The notes under the pieces: generated by a model
Seen by the model: only the letters and a program-made list of their open reading frames with translations
Databases searched by the model: none
Told to the model about the DNA's origin: nothing
Shown here: in pieces, positions 55,288 through 64,000 of the stretch
How the letters are laid out: every line of letters begins with the position of its first letter
Position numbering within the stretch: position 1 is the stretch's first letter
Program-made: the position numbers and the translations under genes
Source: Anadara kagoshimensis
Lineage: Eukaryota > Mollusca > Bivalvia > Arcoida > Arcidae
Length of the DNA: 64,000 nt
Reading direction: 5' to 3'
Assembly: GCA_021292105.1 (NCBI GenBank)
Contig: CM037868.1
Location: forward strand, 35,095,523-35,159,522

Positions 55288-55610
55288 TTGGACCAAAATT
55301 ATGAAACCAAAATTATTTTGAAGATGTTGAGAAGCTACACAAAAAAAATTATTTTACCAAATTAAGCTAAGGAAATACTTTGTATGAGGAAGTATACCTT
55401 AGTTTTTGAGAAATTTCCAATTTTAAAACGAAAAAAATTAGTTTCTCGACTAGAAACCTAAATTGCCGATAGTGATTATGTTCTCGCCTAACTTGACGAA
55501 GTGAATTTCGTTCAGTTACTGTGTTTTCCCGCGATTCTTATTTAATTGGCGTCTGGTTTATTTTCTACATAAGTTCACTATTTTAATATTTTATGGGTAT
55601 ATTTTAATAG

Positions 55611-56839
55611 GTTTACAAGCGAATTACACTCGTTCGGACGTTCCATAAATAGTATCACTGGTATTTATACATCAATGGAGAAAAGGACATATTGGTCTTT
55701 GTTGAAGGCACCAAACACCCCTTCCCGTAAAGGTAATTATTACTCTAAGTCTAAAGTTTACATGTGAATTGTTTCAAACAAATTGCTATTATTTGTGCAT
55801 TTTTCTGTTATTTAAATCGCCCAAAGTCTGACGCAAAACAGTTTTTCGAATAAACATTTGAAACGCTTTCTCGCCTGTTGTTTTTTTTTAAATCTGTATC
55901 ACTAAGGATCAAGTTGGCATTATTTTATATATAAATAAAAAACAAACATACTAATCCATGTCCGAATCCCAATCCAGAAGCAAAGTAAACATTTGGAACT
56001 GACAGGTTAGGTTAGACACGCGAACTTCCACTAGGGAACTGAGGCCGGTTGCTTCAGAAGGGTAAGCACCTCCTGTTTAGCTAGCTGCACCCACCACGTG
56101 TGTAATCAAAATTGTGTGAAAGGAACATAGAACTAGGGGACGTCAAATATATCCAAGGCAATCCTGGACACAGAGACGTCAAATTTATCAACAATACTGA
56201 TGACGGCCATAAAACTTTTTGAGGGCCTTGATAAGCCTATGCTTGCAATATCCCTGAGTCAACAATGTATTTGCAAGCACCCTACTTCGTTGTACAAAAT
56301 CCATGTAGTGGGAACAGGCTCTTACATTGTGTATTAATGGGGAAACAAATACACCATAAGCAGGAGAAGCAGGTATATTGCTGCATAGAAAAGGAAAGCT
56401 TACAATAGAATAACTGAAGTTATTGTGTTTGTCATAAAGTTTCAAATGTAGCGTTTCGTGTGCGTCATAATTCAGGTATAAGTCTAAATATAAAGCAGAA
56501 CTTGAGGAATCAGTCGTGTCTTTTAATTCAAGCTCACTAGGATAAATGGCATTCACACAGTTTCCACATTTAGGATTGTTAAGAGACAGAACTTCATCTA
56601 TATATCTGTATGTTGAGTTGAATGATTTGGCGACAATCTTTTCTCCCGATTTAACAAGGTCCTGCATACATTCTGCTTTATAAGAATAAAATAGATAATA
56701 CTCAGAATTTTGTATTTTTTAAAATACGATTTAACGGAAATTTCAAATATCTAATTCTGTCTGTTTTTGTTTTTCAGGTGTATCTTCAGTCATTGTGAAA
56801 AACGACGACCATTATATATTCAAAATGTCTACGTATTGA
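55611..56839 (+). CDS. DUF4430/transcobalamin C-terminal-like protein, last two exons
   Basis: Exon 55611-55732 follows an acceptor (ATATTTTAATAG) and ends CGTAAAG/GTAATT. Exon 56778-56839 follows a strong acceptor (CTGTTTTTGTTTTTCAG) and ends TGA. They join in phase (G+GT). The peptide runs FTSELHSFGRSINSITGIYT, then MEKRTYWSLLKAPNTPSRKG, then VSSVIVKNDDHYIFKMSTY and stop. The pattern I.SI.GI ... YW ... GVSS..V...DHY.F..STY matches the C-terminal end of the DUF4430 domain found at the end of transcobalamin/intrinsic-factor-like and small secreted mollusc proteins (assignment by eye). The first part of the domain and any signal peptide are missing and may lie in the gap at 52306-53305. The intron holds a reverse-oriented retroelement fragment. 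Confidence 0.6.
55928..56690 (-). pseudogene. Penelope-like RT fragment with 3' UTR, longest open RT frame
   Basis: 56667-56188 is open for 159 residues: FNSTYRYIDEVLSLNN (the YIDD catalytic box, here YIDE), NAIYPSELELKDTTDSSSSA, FLCSNIPASPAYGVFVS, QGYCKHRLIKALKKFYGRH. The 3' UTR follows to about 55928 with the reference tail AAACATACTAATCCATGTCC. The second catalytic Asp is changed to Glu and the 5' half and nuclease are absent, so this is a dead fragment. It sits inside the DUF4430-like gene's intron on the opposite strand, and on the same strand as the ribozyme cluster. Confidence 0.8.
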
Positions 56840-56919
56840 TTAAATTCAACGGATGACCAGCTGATAATATAAGCTTATCAAACATTATTCAATTGTTTTT
56901 GTCGTTCTTTATAAAAGTG

Positions 56920-57200
56920 AAACATACTAATCGATGTCCAAATCACAATCTCAAAGCAAAGTAAAAACGAACATATCTATCTATTACCAAGTCATAATCT
57001 CAAAGCAAAATGAAAGGAAATTAATATATATATATATATTTATATATACCAATTAATGTCCAAATCACAATCTCAAAGAAAAGGGAAGACTAAAAAACTA
57101 GCAAATTATGTGAAACACATAAACTTTCACTTGAAAATGAGACCGGGTGTTCTGGCTAAGCACTTACTGTTAAGCTAGCTACTTCCACCACATATGTTAT
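56920..57200 (-). pseudogene. Retroelement tail repeats and 3' UTR fragment
   Basis: Three imperfect copies of the tail (CGATGTCCAAATCACAATCT, then variants at about 56980 and 57055) are followed by a degenerate 3' UTR. This is a small version of the tail expansion seen at 6.9 and 45.2 kb. Confidence 0.6.
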
Positions 57201-58224
57201 CAAAATTAAGAATAAATAGAATATTCCGTTTGATACAGTAGTGTTGAAGCAAATATTCATGTATAAAATAATACATTTATAATACAAACTTAAAAAAGTT
57301 GATTTTCAAGTCAAATGATCTCATATAATTTTTTTACAATCGAAAAAATGAGAGAATAAGAAATACACAAAAATTTACGATGAAATGTTTTTGAAAGTGG
57401 GGAGACAAACTGGCAATAGTTTTTTTTTCCCATAAGTCTGAATTATGTCATATGTGTCATGCGGTCAGTTTAGACTTGATTGACTAAGCTGGAGAAACAG
57501 GATAACAGACAATTCTCTTTGCACTAGGTACCGAGTGGAATTCAAATCTAGGCAATGTGAACCCCGCGCTTTAAGAAGTGACAGAGTATTATTATTTAAC
57601 ATTGCTCGCACGCGTAAATATATCTAGATTGCGTTTTTTCAAGAGACCGAGAGAGAGAGAAAGTATTATTTTCACATTGTTTGCACTTGTACCTATTATG
57701 CATAACTGCGATATTGTTGATTGAAACGCGCGTCGACTGGGGATCTTTGTGACTTGTGATCGTAACCCATAGTAACGTTTGTTCCCCGACTTATTTTCAT
57801 TTTTATATCCAGATTTAATGTAAAACTCGCACATGACACAAAGACAAAGTTATTTTCAACCATTTTTATTTACTGATAGCAGACAACATGTAATATATTA
57901 ACATAATTATAAATACATCAACTATATACATATCTATATAACCTATTCTTATTCTCATTAATTTTTCTTTGAAACATTATCAAAATGAATACAAAAATCT
58001 GTTATATCGACAAACACTCTACGAATTAAAGTAAAATTGTTTATATCGACAACTTCAAAATATAGGCCCTTTTGTCCGTTAAAGAAACGATTCTGTGGTC
58101 CTTTTACTTTATATTTCAACAAACCTCTCTATAGAAACAACCTCTTTAAGTTCTATTTTATTTGTAGGGTAAGTTGACCTTAATACAATTTACTATATAT
58201 TTCCCTTATCTTAAAATAGCTTTA
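57201..58224. other. No gene seen; short (GA)n
   Basis: AT-rich sequence with a short GA run at about 57648-57661. The small frames have no recognisable domain. Confidence 0.6.
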
Positions 58225-58345
58225 TCGGAGTTGCATACCTTTCCGTAGCCGACCCCACTTCTTTAGTGTAAAATGCGTTTAACCTATTTGTCAGTATTTA
58301 TTTTGCTTCTTGATTGTGGCTCGGATATGAATTAGTATATTTTTG
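58225..58345 (+). pseudogene. Short retroelement 3' UTR fragment
   Basis: CATACCTTTCCGTAGCCGAC ... CTTCTTGATTGTGGCTCGGA ... GAATTAGTATATTTTTGAT follows the last part of the family 3' UTR. Confidence 0.55.
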
Positions 58346-59150
58346 ATAAAAAATAACACGATTTATAAATATATATCATTAAAATTTCGGTATGGAAACA
58401 TTGCCCGTCAAGTTCATATTGCAAGAAGCCAAATGGTTGATCTGTAAATACAGCTTTAACTGTAGTTTCTAGTCGAATAAATGTTTTGATTGTTTTCATT
58501 TTCATATAATAACATCACAAAAATGATTTTTTTAATTGAATTAAATCTTTCTATTATCCGACCTCATTTACTCGACAAAGTACTGAAAATGTGGAATATA
58601 TGGCAGCATTGCATTTTTGAATGGACCAAAAATTGATGTAATTTGCGCATATCGAGTTGCCAGACGAAAATCAACGCAAATGCAAGCATTAGCAAAAAAT
58701 ATATTTTAGCTGTGTCTTTTGTGAATATATTCCTCAATTACAGTACATACACATTTAAGGATTCTGTCGGTGTTGTTTTTAACGAACAATGATATATGGG
58801 CAACATTTATGTTTTTTTTTAAAATGGCACAAACAATGCTGCTCAATGTAGTATCAATAGTAATACACACACAAAAAAAAAACAATTAAAAAAATATTGA
58901 ATTACACTGACAATATTTAGAATGTTATCAAATTCAACTTTATAAATAATAGAATGTACAAACTAGAAAACAAAGTTCATTATTCTAAACTTCCAGGATG
59001 AAAATTTGAAACGTAATAAAATTTATGAAATTTGAAATCTCACATGAACAGGTATGAAAGAAACAGTTTCAAGAGTTGAAACAAATATAGGTACAAACAT
59101 TTATTGAAAGGAAATTGTAAATATAAGGAATGACATTCTGTTCATGGTAT

Positions 59151-59300
59151 TTAAATAAAAATATACAAGATAGTGTGGTACAAGTCAAATTCAAAATGAA
59201 GGTCTTCGTCGAGTTTGGCACCCACCGCAATATCTTGCATTACCTCTTCAAATGTCATGAGTAGAATGACATTTCTTAAATGAAATATTGTCAAAATACT
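59151..59300 (-). CDS. Possible terminal exon of an unrecognised gene
   Basis: After a candidate acceptor (CATTTTTATATGCAAG) the minus strand stays open to a TAA at 59151. It encodes LLMTFEEVMQDIAVGAKLDE and DLHFEFDLYHTILYIF. The composition is less AT-rich than its surroundings and looks protein-like, but no partner exon or family was found. It could be an old transposon fragment. Confidence 0.25.
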   Translation of the reverse strand, partial: SILTIFHLRNVILLMTFEEVMQDIAVGAKLDEDLHFEFDLYHTILYIFI

Positions 59301-60663
59301 TGCATATAAAAATGCAAAAACAATATTGAAATGTACGCCACTCAAAGCAATACCAATTGTGATCTAATTGACAATAATAAAAGACACGAACAAAAATATA
59401 ACATCTCAAATATAGACATATTATACAAATGTGATAATTGAATCAAAATATCAAATACAACTGAAGCGCTTCAAATACACTTAAACCTACCATATTAACC
59501 ACCTCTATTTAAACACCACCTGTTTACAGTAAAACTTTCTATAGTGACCAGCTCTTTATAAAATGCATCCGTCCATGTTGTAATGATTTAAAGTCTGTCT
59601 TGTCAAAAAAGTCCAATATTTGTTGTTATGTTCATTATTATTTTGTTAACATTTCGCAGTTGAAGCTACAGGTTCTTACCCTCCTGGAGCACCAACTCTC
59701 ACTTATCCTGGGTATCGTGTCTTCTTTTATTACTTGGAAAAAGACAGGTAGTTTATTTTTGTTGAAAAATTTTGACAGATTTTCTTGATATCTTCCAAAA
59801 AATTTTAATTTTTGTTTCAACTTCAAACAAGATAAGATAACATCTTTATAAAAATCATACATGGTAATTGAATAAATATATCGCCCTAAGCCTACCAATA
59901 AAATATACAATATGTATACATATGCTCTATTAAGACAATATAAGTTATACAGGGTTTTGTCACCCTTCAATGCGGTACTTATTTGATTTTTTTACTTCCA
60001 TTTCGTATTTTGTGTGACTTGTTTACGTTGTCACTATGTTTGTTAACTGTAACAATACGTTTGCGATGTACGAGTTACTTCCCTTTTACCGCTAAACGTC
60101 GCGAACGGTTACATACCTCGGCAGATTTCCGAACATAGTTCTAAGTACCCCGGCAAGTTAACTTATCGCTATGCGAGAAATTTCTTTGAAGGGTGACAAT
60201 AAATATTGGTAAAATTCCAATACAATTACATTCATGTATTTAAATGTCTTAAATTCTTTTAAGAACAAATGTAACTATATGACCATTTCTGGCTTTACGA
60301 CTATACACGTTCCGTCATTGATTGACTGTTCCAGAAATTGGAAAGGTATCTCCTATTTTAGGATTAAAAAACACAAAAATTGTTTTCAAAAATTGTTAAA
60401 TGTTAATATAACCATTGGTCTGTCTAGTACGCGTTATTCAGTTTGCTTTTCACAGCAAGGGTAGTTAATTATTGCACTATAAACACCATTTCTTGGCAGT
60501 TCGATTGATACATCAATCGTTAATCAATCAGATATAATATTCTACAAAAATATAATAATCAGAAACATTTACATACATAGATAACAAATATTGTCCATTC
60601 TAATGTTATATTTTAAATATCATGTATATTCAATATAAAATTATTTGTATTCGTACTTTACTG

Positions 60664-60895
60664 ACTGTTAATTACTGCAAACGTTTTTATTTTCGCGGTG
60701 TACTAATTTTCACTTCTTTCGAGGTCGTATATTTTGCGCGGAAATTAATACCAAGCGAAAATTATATTATGATTTTTGTATTATAGTGCATATTTCAAAA
60801 ACACGTAATTTAACTACACGGATGTGACTTAATTTCATAAACCGCGAAAACAAATATACAAGAAATGTGAATAGGTTTACAGTATATATTTTAAA
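60664..60895. mobile_element. MITE with TACTG(C/T)AAACG-type ends
   Basis: The left end is ATTACTGCAAACGTTTTTAT followed by TTCGCGG. The right end is CCGCGAAAACAAATATAC followed by AATAGGTTTACAGTA. It is related to the element ending at 62153. Confidence 0.6.
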
Positions 60896-61124
60896 GTTAT
60901 TGATGCGGTAATTTTCGTCAAATTTCCGACATTTAAAATGAAATTCACAAATTCTGTATTTTATACAAATTATAAGAGTTAGGACAATTTGCTTAATTGT
61001 AAAATTTAAAGTAATCGGACTGGAATGTTTAAGAAATAAATATGTTTAAAAAGTAATTTTGGGTTGGCATGTCTACAATTCATCAGATCGAGATCGGCAG
61101 GTATCATGTGACCAAAATTAGCAT

Positions 61125-61295
61125 AAAAGACAAAAAACGGTGACGACAGTTCTCGGCCTAAGAAAGCGGGGGAGACCTAAAAAAACGTTGTCGGATTCGG
61201 CCAAAAAACGAAAAAAAGAGTGTGTATGTAAAAGGAATTGGCAAAACAAGGGTCATAATCGGAGAGGTAATGATGAGATGGGGCAAAAATAGCAA
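61125..61295 (+). pseudogene. AT-hook-like peptide fragment
   Basis: One frame reads VLGLRKRGRPKKTLSDSAKK then RKKECVCKRNWQNKGHN and reaches a stop near 61290. RGRP flanked by basic residues is an AT-hook. Similar GRPKK...S.KRRK stretches occur in transposon-associated proteins, so it is probably a relic. Confidence 0.3.
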
Positions 61296-61939
61296 TTATG
61301 AGGCCATTTTAAAATGTAAACAATAACATGTGCCTTACTTTGTACGACCTTAATATGGTTAAATCATGCATACTCATTAAGAAAAAATGGCGACAACCAA
61401 GTGATAAGCGTAAAAATGTCATCGGTATTTCAACCTGTAGCATTCTTGTGCAAGTGATTTTGAGTATTTTATCAGAATACTTTTCATTTTTTTTTTTTTT
61501 TTCATTTCAAACAATATATATATTACATTTTAGATGTCGTAAATTTGACGAAAACTACCGCACCAATAACTTTAAGATATTGTTTTTAAACAAAAGCCCG
61601 ATCAAAAAAGTAAACAGCTGTAAAGATACCAGTCATATATAAGCACACAAAATTTACCTATCAGCTTAAACTTTCTTTAGGAAGATTCATATACGAGTCT
61701 CTACTTAATATCAAGATAATGTCAGGATTTGGACTTAAAACGTGCACAATTCACAAACTCACACCTGTAGCACCTAGCTTTAAGGATCATGTTAACCACT
61801 CGACCATTGACCATTGACTTGTTTAAAAGAATCGTTCCAATGCTTTAGACGAAATAAACACTAAATGCATTCGTCTGCAATAAATATTGAAATTAAAGTT
61901 CAAAATAGACAGGTAATGTTGTTTCTCAGTACTCCTTGT

Positions 61940-62153
61940 AAACATATTCAATTTCGCGTGTATTGTTTCGTGGTACAGGTATAGGAGATTAAGACACATC
62001 CGCGTAGTTAAATTTTCGCGTGTTCGAAATATTCACAATAACACACTAAGCATAATATGATCTTCACTTGATATTTATTTTCGTCCAAAATAAAAGACCG
62101 CAAATTTAGCGAAAACTAGTACACCACGAAAAACTAATACGTTTACAGTATGA
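61940..62153. mobile_element. Degenerate MITE, inverted relative to 60664-60895
   Basis: It contains TTTCGCGTGTATTGTTTCGT and ends ACTAATACGTTTACAGTA, the same terminal word as the MITE at 60.7 kb. The stretch 61300-61940 shows no gene; the frame at 61328-61642 has no recognisable domain. Confidence 0.5.
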
Positions 62154-62164
62154 AGAAGTGTATA

Positions 62165-63891
62165 TTAGTTACAATTATCGTTAACGGGAATGTAGTGGAT
62201 AGCATTAGCCGGTTTATCTAATGCGTCCTCGATATGGTTCAGTCCAATGCAATTCCCTGTCCCTGGTGTAAAGAAGAATGATTTACATCCATTTTTATCC
62301 AGGCTGCATATCGTCGCACATGGGATAACAGTACCTGTCTGAAGAATCCATGATGCCACAGCATTCGTTTGTTTCTGGTGTTCAATGGCAGATTGTTTAT
62401 AAAACGTTCCTAAAACAACATCAATGATAACATACAAATAATGAATTTGCGATAATTTAATTTAAACATGGTAAAATATCAATCAATAAATAGTACTTTG
62501 TTATTATAATTAATCGATTTAAAAAGATATCAAAAAAATTTATACACAATATTAAAAAAAGTTCCTTCCATTGCAAATTTTATTTCACACGTGACGGGTG
62601 TAGCTAGCTAAACTGGAGGTGCTTACCTTTCCAAAGCACCATGCATCACATCCCTAGTTGAACATCATGTGTTTAACCTAATTTGTAAACTTTCTTTACT
62701 TTGGTTTTTTAGTTCTGTTTAAACATGGATTTGTAGCTTTGATTTTGGTTGTATTATGCCTTTATCCTGGATAAAATTAACGTGCTATTGTTCCATACTC
62801 TTTTTATACCGAAGTTACATTTTAAACAGCGGGTGTACCTAGCCAAAGCGTAGTTGCTTGTCCTTACGGAGTACATGTACTCATTTCCGATTGCCAAATT
62901 TCACTTTAGTTTTTGGATTGTTATTTCAACATAAAATGATATTTTGGTGTATTATTAAATGGTTTCTGCAGTAGTTCCTTACACAACGGTGTTCAAAATA
63001 TTTTTTATTTCATTCATTATAAAACTTTTTTCTGCAGTTCTCTGTTGAACTAGTCACTTGTGCCGAATTACAACTCGTATCATATTTAATCACATTTAAC
63101 ATCAGTTTTAATTTTACAGCACTAGGAATACATTTTTCATAAGTAGTGCATGCGAAACTAAAATTGTTTTAAAATGTTGAACAGATACCCAAAGGGCCAA
63201 AATATATATTTACCAAACTTAGCAAAGGAAATATTTTGCATGAGGGAGTATAACTTAGTGTTTGAGAAAAGATTCAAGACTCACTACAGAAATATCATAC
63301 TATTATTGAGTGTTATTTTAATGGCGTGTTCTGTTAAGTTCATAACCCATTTTACATTTTCTCAAGCACAAACTTGTCTTTCGATGTTCATTAAATAGAA
63401 ACAGTCTTGCTAATTTCGCTGTTTTTAAATTCTATATAAAAATACTTATTCATGCCTTTCTCAGAAACCATCATAAAACTTTTAAACTGACAAATAAGGT
63501 GTAATAAGCGAACTTCCACGAGAGAAGTGTGTTCAGGAAGGGTAAGCACCTTTTGTTTAGCTAGCTACACTACCACGTGTGTAATCAAAATTCCCAGTGA
63601 AAGGAACATGGAACTATGTGACGTCAAATATATACAATATATCTAGGGCAATCCTTGACACTTAGACATTATACTAATCGACAATATTACGATAATTAAA
63701 AACACCTTATTATTGGACCCTTGAAAAAATAAATATCATACCTTGTCTAGTTGAATTGTCACAACTCTCGGTTTCGTTTCTGTTATTATTATTTGTTTCT
63801 GTGTTGCTATTGCTACTGATATTTGTCGGTTTACATGCGTCTTTGACGTCTGGTAGTGCCATCGTAACACCGCTTGTTGTAAAATTACAAA
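62165..63891 (-). CDS. PAN/apple-like secreted protein, last two exons (5' end outside window)
   Basis: Exon 63891-63742 (acceptor TTATTATCTCTTAG, donor GACAAG/GTATG) and exon 62409-62165 (acceptor GATGTTGTTTTAG, stop TAG) join in phase as G+GA. The first encodes CNFTTSGVTMALPDVKDACK followed by an Asn/Ser/Thr/Glu-rich linker (TNISSNSNTETNNNNRNETE) with several N-glycosylation sequons. The second encodes a compact domain with four cysteines in CATIC...GCKSFFF...NCIGL, the usual PAN/apple spacing, ending YIPVNDNCN. PAN domains bind proteins or carbohydrates in secreted and receptor proteins. The phase at the left edge of the first exon shows that at least one more exon lies beyond 64000. The intron is filled with retroelement and ribozyme-repeat remnants. 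Identification rests on Cys pattern and length. Confidence 0.6.
62586..62760 (+). pseudogene. Retroelement 3' UTR fragment
   Basis: It starts ACACGTGACGGGTGTAGCTA, has the first hairpin (GGTGCTT/AAGCACC) and a degraded second one, and ends near AACATGGATTTGTAGC. It lies in the PAN-like gene's intron; a more diverged relative follows at about 62790-62940. Confidence 0.65.
63095..63290 (-). mobile_element. Ribozyme-bearing repeat, hammerhead deleted in part
   Basis: The flanks match 54590-54780 (ATCAGTTTTAATTTTACAG; ACCCAAAGGGCCAAAATATA; CATGAGGGAGTATAACTTAG). The hammerhead itself (63119-63149) has lost the GAAA-stem III part and has CTTATGA for CTGATGA, so it is inactive. Confidence 0.6.
63480..63695 (-). 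pseudogene. Retroelement 3' UTR and RT end fragment
   Basis: Reverse orientation: ACTGACAAATAAGGTGTAAT, AAGGGTAAGCACCTTTTGTT, TAGCTAGCTACACTACCACG and GAACTATGTGACGTCAAATA. It lies just downstream (minus strand) of the first PAN-gene exon. Confidence 0.7.
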
Positions 63892-64000
63892 CTAAGAGAT
63901 AATAAATACAAACAAACTGTAAACATATAGAATATCGAAGAGTTAAATGAATCTACAGTTGTCAGTAGTAATCCCGATTCAATTATAAATCAAAAACAAA

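Larger units (their letters stand above)
53790..55460 (-). mobile_element. Head-to-tail cluster of four ribozyme-bearing repeats
   Basis: Four copies of the same repeat start at about 53790, 54095, 54590 and 55225 (plus coordinates), all on the minus strand. Each has an ATTATACCAGTTTTAATTTTACAG-like edge (copied with changes), the hammerhead, then ACCAAAATTATGAAACCAAA and ACCCAAAGGACCAAA. Two also share GGAAATTTAGACAATTATAG-like and TATTTCTGACAATAATAC segments further out. The tandem, ribozyme-bearing form fits retrozymes or the pseudo-LTRs of Penelope-like elements. Confidence 0.7.

Overview
This is eukaryotic DNA, most likely from a bivalve mollusc. It is AT-rich and intron-bearing, with long intergenic stretches full of microsatellites, tRNA-derived SINEs ending in (TTGA)n-type tails, MITEs and decayed Penelope-like retroelements. 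It also carries GIMAP/AIG1-type GTPase genes with a C-terminal membrane segment, a family expanded in bivalves. No bacterial operon, CRISPR array or prophage is present. The species cannot be named from the sequence.

The main genes are three GIMAP-like paralogues. Copies 1 (5.0-6.8 kb) and 2 (18.3-20.3 kb) lie in tandem on the minus strand inside a large segmental duplication (about 2.2-10.7 kb and 15.1-27.3 kb). Copy 3 (30.05-34.65 kb) is inverted on the plus strand, so copies 2 and 3 are head to head. All three share one architecture: a 13-nt first coding exon, a phase-1 intron and one large exon holding the whole GTPase, coiled coil and membrane segment. Each also has, upstream and in the same order, a conserved promoter/5'-exon block (about 9.8, 26.4 and 28.85 kb) and a second conserved block (about 8.4, 20.5 and 29.25 kb).

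Between copies 1 and 2 lie an orphan terminal exon with a transmembrane segment (11.7 kb, plus) and a 1-kb tandem triplication (12.5-15.3 kb). Each unit of the triplication carries one 135-nt phase 1-1 exon on the minus strand, with a decayed fourth copy near 44.5 kb. The right half (35-64 kb) is mostly repeats, with two recognisable gene ends: the last two exons of a DUF4430/transcobalamin-C-like gene (55.6-56.8 kb, plus) and the last two exons of a PAN/apple-like secreted protein (62.2-63.9 kb, minus, continuing beyond the window). A 1,000-N assembly gap occupies 52306-53305.

The most interesting content is in the mobile DNA. Seven copies of a dispersed repeat contain a hammerhead ribozyme fold. 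One (55244-55287, minus) keeps every core nucleotide and all three stems; another sits in the intron of GIMAP copy 2 with one core change. They accompany more than twenty fragments of one Penelope-like retroelement family (RT, a GIY-YIG nuclease and a structured 3' UTR). The terminal ~50-70 bp of that element has expanded twice independently into minisatellites (6.9-7.9 and 45.2-46.2 kb). A 4.4-kb non-autonomous DNA transposon with 15-bp TIRs and a TCA target duplication splits the upstream region of GIMAP copy 2, and copy 1 preserves the empty site.
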